This document shows, piece after piece, positions 1 to 4,990 of a stretch of 8,094 bases of DNA; the stretch's first letter is position 1, and each line of letters begins with the position of its first letter. Below the pieces are notes generated by a model. The model saw only the letters and a list, made by a program, of their open reading frames with translations. It did no database searches and had not been told where the DNA came from. The position numbers and the translations under genes were made by a program. The stretch is taken from assembly GCA_002049985.1 (NCBI GenBank), contig MVCY01000022.1, positions 1 to 8,094 on the forward strand. The letters are read 5' to 3'. The DNA is from Candidatus Latescibacteria bacterium 4484_181 (GTDB lineage Bacteria; Latescibacterota; MVCY01).

Positions 1-65
1 TGGGGTATCTAACCCCAGCAGAGTTCGAGGCCGAATATTACCATCATTTAACCAAATTTGGTTAA
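1..65 (+). CDS. IS3-family transposase (OrfB, integrase core), C-terminal end only
   Basis: The frame open from the window edge reads GYLTPAEFEAEYYHHLTKFG and stops at TAA 63-65. The 'GYLTPAEFE' tail is the typical end of IS3-family OrfB transposases, the DDE integrase-core subunit, where it follows the catalytic Glu segment ('...RPHSALGYLSPxEFE'). Only about 20 codons lie in the window, so catalytic residues cannot be seen and integrity cannot be judged. A matching IS3-type terminus follows within 35 bases, which supports the call. Known of the family: these proteins are usually made as an OrfAB fusion by -1 frameshifting. The subgroup cannot be told from this tail. Confidence 0.8.
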   Translation, partial: GYLTPAEFEAEYYHHLTKFG

Positions 66-79
66 AAAAACCGAAAAAG

Positions 80-104
80 TGTCCAGTTTTTGGGGTTCAC
101 TACA
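80..104 (+). repeat. right terminal inverted repeat of the IS3-family element
   Basis: Just after the transposase stop the sequence runs 'gtccagtttttggggttca'. Read outward-in on the minus strand this is TGAACCCCAAAAACTGGACA, which has the usual IS3-family form (TGAACC... or TGTA...GACCCC... leading to ..GGACAC). The exact boundary may be base 99 (..TTCA) or base 104 (..CTACA), because both inverted ends begin with TG. The left end is outside the window, so the pair and the target duplication cannot be checked. Confidence 0.6.
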
Positions 105-173
105 GACAATATCACTTGAATACGCAGGAGTAATTAAGAACAGTAGTATAAAAAAGAGAAGGTTATATTTAAA

Positions 174-187
174 CCTAAATCCGGAAT
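174..187 (+). repeat. left terminal inverted repeat of the IS1380-family element
   Basis: CCTAAATCCGGAAT matches the inverted right end CCCAAATTCCTTGT in 8 of the first 10 bases and resembles the family consensus CCTAAATTCC. Similarity fades after about ten bases. Confidence 0.5.
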
Positions 188-245
188 CTTTCCACTACAT
201 CGGGGTAATAATTCTTTCAAATTTGAGCATATTTTAGTTTCTTTT

Positions 246-299
246 TCCCTCCATAAGTGTTATATTTATTAGGACATTAACCATAAACTTATGGAGGGA
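246..299 (+). promoter_or_regulatory. 13-bp inverted repeat that could sequester the transposase ribosome binding site
   Basis: The arm TCCCTCCATAAGT (246-258) is a perfect inverse of ACTTATGGAGGGA (287-299), separated by a 28-base loop. The right arm contains GGAGG (293-297), the Shine-Dalgarno sequence for the ATG at 303. An RNA that includes both arms should fold and hide the RBS. A transcript starting inside the loop, where the TATATT at 261-266 would be a -10 box, would lack the left arm and leave the RBS free. I see no convincing -35 for that promoter. IS10 and IS50 are known to block translation of read-through transcripts in this way. Applying that to this element is inference. Confidence 0.65.
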
Positions 300-302
300 G
301 TT

Positions 303-1826
303 ATGAACCGAGTTAAAGCCGATCTTCTGCCCAGGATCGCCCAGAAGTGGGGTCAAGAGAGCTGCTTCTACAAAGCCCCTTTCTCAGGACGAGAGACCAG
401 ATGGGTCAATACCCAGCAGGACCTCTTCAGGCGGATGAACCCTATCAGGGCCTGTGACAACAGGGAGAAACTGACCCCTTATAACACCAGGATCTATTTC
501 AACCAGAAGAACCTGACCGGCTTTGGGGGCATGTTCCTCCCCATCGCCTTCACCGAGAGGATCGGGTTGTATACTGATCTTGAGGATGTGTTCCAACACC
601 AGGGCTACGCCTATTCGACAGCCCAGCTCCTGGGCTCAACCCTGGCCTGTATCTTCGCAGGGGCTCCCCGCCTCTACGACTTGAACTCCTTCCGCTGGGA
701 CAGGGGGCTTGCCCGTGCCCTGGGGGTTGAGCAACTGCCTGAGGAAGGTAACATCAGAAAACGACTGGCTGCCGCCACCAAGGGGAACGTCGATGCCCTG
801 GAGCGGGTCAACCACAAGGGCCTTGCCCGTTGTAATCAGACGGAGAAGACCGTTGAGATCGGAATAGATCTTGACCTGACCACTGCCACTGTTTACGGTA
901 AGCAGGAGGGGGCCGAGATAGGCTACAACCCTCATAAGAGGGGGCGGCCCTGTTTTCAGATCCTTGCCGCCTTCATCGCCAAGGGCGGCGACTGGATCAA
1001 GGCCGAGCTCCGGCCGGGCAACACCCACTGCACTACGGACTTCAAAGGCTTCTTTGAGTCGGTCTTAGCGGTGCTCCCCTCCAATTACAAGCCCACCTTC
1101 GTGCGGATAGACAAGGGCTTCTTCTCCAAGGATATCTTTGAGTACCTGGAGGCCAAGGGTCTCAAATACATCTGTGCTGCCAAGGCTACCGCTGAGCTGA
1201 AGGCCCTGGCCCGGGGGTTGAAGGACTTTAAGCCCATCTCCTCTCCAGCCGAGGATGACCAGAGGGAGCAGTTCTTCATCACCGAGATAGACTACCGTTA
1301 CGGCAGCTGGAACAGCTACCGCCGCCTGATCATTGTCAAAGAGCTGGAGCCCAATCCGGATCATGATCCCCAACAGCGGGACCTTTTGGGAGAGCCCTTA
1401 CAGCCGGAATATCTGGAAACCTATCGGTTCTACGTCACCAACATCGGTTATGAAGAGTTGGATGCCGAAAGCTGCTGGCGCTTTTACAACCAAAGGGCTA
1501 CCGTAGAGGGGCATATCAAAGAATCGAAGCTGGGTTTTAACCTGGACAAACTGCCCAGCTTAAACTTCCATGGCAACGCCTTCTATGTCCAGTTGGTGTG
1601 TCTGGCCTACAATATCCTCAACTGGTTTAAGCGATTCCTCTTACCTCCAGAATTTCGTTCAAAGAGCATCCGTTGGTTGAGGATGAATCTGCTCTGTCTG
1701 CCAGCGCTTGTGGTTCGGAAGAAACTCCAATGGTTCATCAAGTATCCTGTAGGTTACTGCTATCGAGCGTTGATGGAACATATCTTCCGACGTCTATCCG
1801 AAGGGAAGCCCTACTATGTGGTCTGA
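303..1826 (+). CDS. IS1380-family transposase (DDE type), intact
   Basis: The 507-aa product moves the element by DDE-type cleavage and strand transfer. Family marks are clear: an 'IDLDLT' block with the first catalytic Asp (about D189), then 'GYNPHKRGRP'; 'VRIDKGFF' with the second Asp (about D270); and 'YNQRATVEGHIKE' with the catalytic Glu (about E402). The length is in the normal range and no frameshift is visible, so the protein may be active. An ATG at 291 would add four residues, but it is itself part of the Shine-Dalgarno region (ATGGAGGGAG). The ATG at 303, five bases after GGAGG, is the better start. Expression is probably limited by the hairpin over the RBS. This is the only long plus-strand gene in the window. 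Confidence 0.93.
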   Translation: MNRVKADLLPRIAQKWGQESCFYKAPFSGRETRWVNTQQDLFRRMNPIRACDNREKLTPYNTRIYFNQKNLTGFGGMFLPIAFTERIGLYTDLEDVFQHQGYAYSTAQLLGSTLACIFAGAPRLYDLNSFRWDRGLARALGVEQLPEEGNIRKRLAAATKGNVDALERVNHKGLARCNQTEKTVEIGIDLDLTTATVYGKQEGAEIGYNPHKRGRPCFQILAAFIAKGGDWIKAELRPGNTHCTTDFKGFFESVLAVLPSNYKPTFVRIDKGFFSKDIFEYLEAKGLKYICAAKATAELKALARGLKDFKPISSPAEDDQREQFFITEIDYRYGSWNSYRRLIIVKELEPNPDHDPQQRDLLGEPLQPEYLETYRFYVTNIGYEELDAESCWRFYNQRATVEGHIKESKLGFNLDKLPSLNFHGNAFYVQLVCLAYNILNWFKRFLLPPEFRSKSIRWLRMNLLCLPALVVRKKLQWFIKYPVGYCYRALMEHIFRRLSEGKPYYVV

Positions 1827-1859
1827 CTGAACTGGAGGTTATCTACAACTTAAGCGTGA

Positions 1860-1873
1860 ACAAGGAATTTGGG
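1860..1873 (-). repeat. right terminal inverted repeat of the IS1380-family element
   Basis: Read from the minus strand the end is CCCAAATTCCTTGT, resembling the CCTAAATTCC type of IS1380-family terminus and pairing with the left end at 174-187. It falls 34 bases after the transposase stop codon. Confidence 0.5.
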
Positions 1874-2064
1874 TGAGGGACAACTACGTCCGTCCTCAGT
1901 GTCCAACCCTTGTTGTCCCACGCTCCCGGCGTCATTTTCGAACCTTTCGGCCCTAAAAAGTCAAATTCCTTTCCCTGAAGAGAATAAATCTCGGCTAAAA
2001 ATTTCCAAAATGATCGTTCATCACTTAACAAAATCGCTCTTTTCCGAATGTGGGTTAAAGATTT
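1874..2064 (-). other. degenerate sequence between the truncated gene and the IS1380 end
   Basis: No intact gene is seen. The reading frame of the minus-strand gene starting at 2289 continues here after its TGA (2065-2067) and stays open until inside the insertion sequence, where it reads 'PHPNSLFTLKL'. The translation ('SLQGKEFDFLGPKGSKMTP...') resembles nothing I recognise and does not continue the upstream domain. The stretch also holds an 8-bp inverted repeat, GGGACAAC (1877-1884) and GTTGTCCC (1912-1919), with a 27-base loop. Best read as remnant DNA left by recombination or insertion. Confidence 0.4.
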
Positions 2065-2289
2065 TCATTGAGCTCTCCTCTCTTGGAAAAGTTTTCGCAA
2101 AAACATTCGCACAAGCTCTTCATTGTGGAAAACATCCAGGATTTGAGCATGTGTTGTGAGCGCTTGCCACTGTGCCGTCCCTGGTTTAATGGGAAAATCA
2201 TAAGCATCCCTATCTTCTCGGGCCATAATAGGCGTGTTAGGAAGTATCACTACTGCTATGCCAACACCCAGATTTTTAATGAATCGCAT
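2065..2289 (-). pseudogene. truncated secreted protein with 'PIKPGT..W' N-terminal domain
   Basis: The 74-codon frame starts at an ATG with a good RBS (AGGGGG, 8-base spacer) 35 bases after the preceding gene, so it looks like the second gene of a two-gene operon. Residues 1-23 form a signal peptide (basic MRFIKNL, hydrophobic core, ending 'PIMA'). Next comes 'YDFPIKPGTAQWQAL' and 'HAQILDV'. I recognise this as the start of a domain found in uncharacterised secreted proteins of Bacteroidetes and related phyla ('YPVKPGT.EW..' then 'CQIPE..L..MST..L'). The expected continuation is missing: after 'ILDV' the sequence becomes 'FHNEELVRMFLRKLF' and stops. Full family members are much longer, so this is probably a 5' remnant broken by rearrangement near the insertion sequence. 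A real short protein cannot be excluded. The domain's function is unknown to me. Confidence 0.5.
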
Positions 2290-2324
2290 AATTCGTACCC
2301 CCTATGTCAAAAATATTTAATATT

Positions 2325-3311
2325 TTAGTTCACAATTATATTAATTTCATTTGAAAAAATTTCTCCCATCCAAATTCTTCCGTCTGTCAACATCCGCTGC
2401 TCTCTTTTTACACGTGGACCTGGAAATCTAAAATCACAAGTATAGTTTCCTTTTGGTATTTTGGGGTAACCCTTTAGCGTAACTGTTTTCTGAATGGATT
2501 GGTTACTCTCTATTTTGGTAAACCATTCAAGCTGCAAAAAACCTGGACTAACCGTTGTTTTATATTGTGATTCTAGTAGATTTTGAGTACTTTCATTCCG
2601 TAATGCCACACCATTTGTGAAGTAATGAAACCGCTCACTCCCCATTAAATCCGGATCAATTGTATAAAGATTATCTTGATCATTATTTGTAATTGTAAAT
2701 GTATATTGAACCGTTGATGTATCTGCATTTTCGAGAATAACAACAGAATTTAATTCTAAGCTTAAGCCTGCATGATATAGATTCGCCTCAATGAGAGAAT
2801 TTTTAACACGCTCATCATTACGTGTATCTTGACTATTGCCCCAGGCTTTAGAGATATGCATAACATCTTCAGGATAACCCCCAATATCAAATTCATCCAT
2901 GTATGGTACAACGGGAGCAGTAGACAATAAACCACTATTAAAAGAGCCAATATAACATCTTTCACCTCCTGCAACCACAACGAAAGGCTTTTCAACCCAC
3001 GACGAGGGGAACTGGTAGTATTCTTTAAAATTTTCAAAGAAATCGCTTTTGTCTGTTTTTAGATAAATACAATGGGTTGAGAAATCGTAAAAATGAATAT
3101 CTTTTTCAGATAACCAAGGTGTATCTTGAAGTTCGATTTTGGATAGGTCTTGTTCCAATACCTGACTTGTCTTAATAGAAGAATCTTTTAGGAAATAGAT
3201 TGAAAAATCAGAATAGTTACAGGGTGCAAATAGATTTTTGTCCTCTGAACAGTCCAATATTACAAACAAAACTGATATAAGGAGAAATAGAGACTTCGGG
3301 GAAGTACACAT
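2325..3311 (-). CDS. putative secreted or lipid-anchored protein of unknown function
   Basis: This 328-aa protein begins with a hydrophobic export signal (residues 7-19, 'SLFLLISVLFVIL') followed by Cys21. 'ILDC' resembles a lipobox, but Asp just before the Cys is unusual, so lipidation is uncertain. The mature part has no domain I can name. It contains 'LQDTPWLSEKDIHFYDFS' (about 60-78), a central 'ENADTSTVQYTFTITNND' typical of beta-sandwich modules, and ends 'DGRIWMGEIFSNEINIIVN'. I infer an extracytoplasmic beta-rich protein. The annotated ATG lies 12 bases from GGAGG (3324-3328), which is far. Another ATG (3319) is 4 bases away but in another frame. One extra C in the CCCC run (plus strand 3298-3301) would join it in frame to this protein, so the start may be misread. 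The gene is AT-rich compared with thiL, has two strong upstream promoter candidates, and is followed by the truncated secreted gene. Confidence 0.75.
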   Translation of the reverse strand: MCTSPKSLFLLISVLFVILDCSEDKNLFAPCNYSDFSIYFLKDSSIKTSQVLEQDLSKIELQDTPWLSEKDIHFYDFSTHCIYLKTDKSDFFENFKEYYQFPSSWVEKPFVVVAGGERCYIGSFNSGLLSTAPVVPYMDEFDIGGYPEDVMHISKAWGNSQDTRNDERVKNSLIEANLYHAGLSLELNSVVILENADTSTVQYTFTITNNDQDNLYTIDPDLMGSERFHYFTNGVALRNESTQNLLESQYKTTVSPGFLQLEWFTKIESNQSIQKTVTLKGYPKIPKGNYTCDFRFPGPRVKREQRMLTDGRIWMGEIFSNEINIIVN

Positions 3312-3358
3312 TGCTTCATTCTACCTCCAGTACGCTTCTGGTTTAACGAGAAGAAGAG

Positions 3359-3387
3359 ATAATATCCTGCCCTCTGGGTACTGTCAA
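3359..3387 (-). promoter_or_regulatory. near-consensus sigma-70 promoter spanning the edge of a MITE-like element
   Basis: On the minus strand TTGACA (3387-3382) is followed after exactly 17 bases by TATTAT (3364-3359). The -35 matches perfectly and the -10 matches five of six. Transcription would begin near 3352, giving a leader of about 40 bases before the gene at 3311. The -35 lies inside the terminal inverted repeat of the element at 3377-3510 and the -10 lies in flanking DNA, so it looks like a hybrid promoter made by insertion. Confidence 0.7.
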
Positions 3388-3510
3388 AAATTAGAATGAA
3401 AACCAGTACCTAAGTTGTTGAAAATTATGTTTGTTTTAGGGAAGGTAAGAATATTTAATTCTCATTCCAATAATTTAAGCACAGAAAAGGGAGAAAATTT
3501 TGACACTACC
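3377..3510. mobile_element. MITE-like element, 134 bp, with terminal inverted repeats and flanking direct repeats
   Basis: The end GGTACTGTCAAAAATT (3377-3392) matches the inverse of the other end, GGTAGTGTCAAAATTT (3510-3495), at 13-14 of 16 bases. The repeats are directly abutted by TGCCCTCTG (3368-3376) and TGCTCCTCTG (3511-3520), a direct repeat differing by one inserted T. This fits a target duplication of 9-10 bp, a length seen for example in IS4-family transposition. The interior is AT-rich and has no coding capacity. Both ends carry an outward-pointing TTGACA. The parent transposase is not in the window, so the family is unknown. Confidence 0.55.
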
Positions 3511-3520
3511 TGCTCCTCTG

Positions 3521-3753
3521 AAAGCAGAGTTGAATATAACACCTTCTGAAAGATTTGTCAAGTGTTTTTTTTTCCATATGTTGTAAAAAATCGCAAGTTC
3601 GCGCTCATTCTTCTGAAAGGTCAAGGGAGAGGGGCTAAGCAGACTGCGGCTTACAGGGTTCAGCAGGAGCGTAACACTACTATGCCTTTGCTCTTTTGGT
3701 CGGAAATGGAACCAAATTTCATAAGCTCGTCGCTGCCGAGTTCCCCGAAGAAA
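3521..3753. other. intergenic stretch between the MITE-like element and the thiL terminator
   Basis: Apart from the promoter at 3533-3561 I see no gene here. Open frames crossing it have no recognisable start signal or domain, and one merely runs on into the antisense of thiL. It contains a nine-T tract (about 3565-3573) that on the minus strand forms an A-tract upstream of the promoter. Confidence 0.5.
3533..3561 (-). promoter_or_regulatory. strong sigma-70 promoter upstream of the MITE-like element
   Basis: On the minus strand TTGACA (3561-3556) is followed after 17 bases by TATATT (3538-3533). A run of nine As lies just upstream of the -35, resembling an UP element. Transcription should start near 3526 and run left through the MITE-like element into the gene at 3311. 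If the element were absent, the leader would be about 70 bases, so this may be the original promoter of the cassette. Confidence 0.65.
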
Positions 3754-3788
3754 AAGGCCGTCCCCGCCACAGAAGCAGAGACGGCCTT
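3746..3788 (-). terminator. thiL: rho-independent terminator of thiL
   Basis: On the minus strand AAGGCCGTC (3788-3780) pairs perfectly with GACGGCCTT (3762-3754) around a 17-base loop and is followed by a T-rich tail (TTTTTCTT). It begins 10 bases after the thiL stop codon. The position and strong GC stem make this a clear intrinsic terminator that separates thiL from the AT-rich cassette to the left. Confidence 0.88.
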
Positions 3789-3798
3789 GAGGAGAGAG

Positions 3799-4816
3799 TC
3801 ATCCCAGATTGCCTCCACTCTGACCCAGGAAGTGTTGATAGTCAAGAGCAGGCATCCTTGTTTCGCCTCCATCCTTACAAACAATGACGATCCCTCTTTC
3901 TGCCTCAACGACCTCTCCGATAAGCGACACCGGTGTCCCGGTTCTGCTCAGCAGGTGGGATCTTACCCTGTCCGCATCTTCTGGGACTAAGGCGAACAGC
4001 AGCTCAAAGTCCTCGCGTCCACCGAGGGCATAGTCAAGTGGTAATTTGCCCCGCCTGAGGGCGACCTGTTCGACACCTGGGTGAATCGGGATCTGGGTGG
4101 CAAGGAGCCTGGCGCCTACTTTGCTTTCCTGACAGATATGGTTCACCTCTGAGGAGAGCCCATCGCTGATATCTATCATCGCATGGATTCGGGCCACCTG
4201 GGCCATCGCCCTTGACTGCCTGACCCTTGGGACAGGCTCCAGATGCCGCCTGACCACATCCTCCTGGGTTGGCCTTTTCTCTTTAAGCAGTTCAAGGCCA
4301 GCCTCTGAGCCCCCGGATCTCCGGTGACGCAGACAGCATCTACTATTTTCGCACCCCGGCGTGGGGTCAGTCTCTCCTTCTCCACACCTCCGATCACGGT
4401 GATCGAGATCGCCGTTCTATCGGGCGGTAAGCTGGTATCTCCTCCCACAATAGTGCAGCCGAACCTGGAAGAGACAGCATCCATCCCCCGACAAAGGTTC
4501 TCAACGTGCTCAACCGACGTAGCTTCTGGGAGGGCCAGGCAGACCGCTTTCCACTTGGGTTCTCCCCCCATTGCGGCGATATCGCTCAAGTTGGCTGCCA
4601 TTGTCTTCCACCCGATCTGCCAGGGGTGGCAAACTCGTTTCCGAAATGGACGCCCTCTACAAAGGCATCCGACGTAATCAGACGGTAGAAGCCCGGTCTA
4701 TCCTCAACCACCGCTGCATCGTCGCCGATGCCTATTACAACGGATCTGTCGCCCAGTGTCACAGACCTCTTTATCCGTTCGATAAGGCCGAACTCACCGA
4801 TGCTTTTAATTTTCAT
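3799..4816 (-). CDS. thiL: thiamine-monophosphate kinase, split by two frameshifts in this sequence
   Basis: ThiL phosphorylates thiamine monophosphate to thiamine pyrophosphate with ATP in the cytoplasm, the last step of thiamine cofactor synthesis. The family marks occur in order over three frames: 'GEFGLIERI' (7-15), 'GIGDDAAVV' (29-37, metal-binding Asp pair), 'VEGVHF' (53-58), 'NLSDIAAMGG' (76-85), 'IVGGDTS' (123-129), 'CVTGDPG' (163-169), 'IDISDGL' and 'GGREDFELLF'. Frame breaks fall at the G run 4623-4626 and the C run 4310-4314. Adding one base to each restores 'ATPWQIGWKTMAANLSD' and 'TGDPGGSEAGLELL', both family-typical, giving about 339 aa, a normal length. So the gene is probably intact in the organism, although a true pseudogene cannot be excluded. 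The start ATG (4816) has no clear Shine-Dalgarno, but no upstream in-frame start precedes the next stop. It has its own promoter candidate and terminator. Confidence 0.9.
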
Positions 4817-4837
4817 CTGAGTGTTCTGGCTAGCCTT

Positions 4838-4866
4838 ACATTAATTCATCTTAAGGGGAATGTCAA
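4838..4866 (-). promoter_or_regulatory. thiL: probable sigma-70 promoter for thiL
   Basis: On the minus strand a perfect TTGACA (4866-4861) is followed after 17 bases by TAATGT (4843-4838), a weak -10. Transcription would start near 4831, leaving a leader of about 15 bases and no evident Shine-Dalgarno sequence. The site lies between the palindromic repeat and thiL, so thiL may be transcribed separately from the peptidase gene. Confidence 0.45.
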
Positions 4867-4890
4867 GGGTTATCTTCCCTTTTTGCTCCC

Positions 4891-4939
4891 GGAGTGCGCA
4901 AACCTTGTTTGCGCTGCGAAAACTGGGTTTTCGCACTCC
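4891..4939. repeat. three-way-junction palindrome, REP/BIME-like intergenic repeat
   Basis: Two perfect hairpins stand side by side: GCGCAAA (4896-4902) with TTTGCGC (4908-4914), and TGCGAAAAC (4915-4923) with GTTTTCGCA (4927-4935). They are enclosed by the closing stem GGAG (4891-4894) and CTCC (4936-4939), with only T4895 unpaired at the junction. The 49-base unit lies between the stop of the peptidase gene and thiL. No T-tract follows on either strand, so it is not a standard terminator. The compact design suggests a dispersed extragenic palindrome or a structured 3' end that stabilises the upstream mRNA. Confidence 0.7.
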
Positions 4940-4990
4940 AAACTGATTACCCAATTTTTAGTCAAAATCCATCAGACCTCCATAGGATGG

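Larger units (their letters stand above)
174..1873 (+). mobile_element. IS1380-family insertion sequence, apparently complete
   Basis: A 1.7-kb unit surrounds the IS1380-type transposase. Left end CCTAAATCCGGAAT (174-187) and inverted right end CCCAAATTCCTTGT (1860-1873) agree at 8 of the first 10 positions. Both resemble the CCTAAATTCC termini known from this family, for example ISEcp1. The size fits the family. The inner parts of the repeats diverge, and no flanking duplication is visible (TTAAA on the left, TGAGG on the right). The ends are therefore probable rather than proven, and the insertion may be old or have recombined at one side. It lies only about 70 bp from the IS3-family terminus and abuts the decayed 3' part of a minus-strand gene. 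Confidence 0.65.

Noticed and set aside
1..17. TGGGGTATCTAACCCCA resembles a conserved 16S rRNA stretch (GATACCC) and is palindromic
   Set aside because: The surrounding sequence is not rRNA, and the frame reads as the end of an IS3-family transposase.
1898..1920. AGTGTCCA followed by a C/T-rich run, similar to the start of the IS3-type terminus at 80-99
   Set aside because: Identity covers only eight bases and no transposase remnant is adjacent.
2309..2318. A TTGACA on the minus strand just before the short secreted gene
   Set aside because: No -10 box at 16-18 bases; the would-be position falls inside the coding start, and the gene is better read as co-transcribed with the one upstream.
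2762..3037. A 91-codon minus-strand frame with hydrophobic stretches
   Set aside because: It overlaps the 328-aa secreted-protein gene in another frame and lacks a ribosome binding site.
3562..3990. A 142-codon plus-strand open frame
   Set aside because: It runs antisense to thiL and its terminator, has no recognisable domain, and thiL is clearly the real gene.
4891..4939. The palindrome as an intrinsic terminator of the peptidase gene
   Set aside because: The bases following it on the minus strand are GGGAGCAAAAAGG, with no T-tract; the plus strand likewise lacks one.
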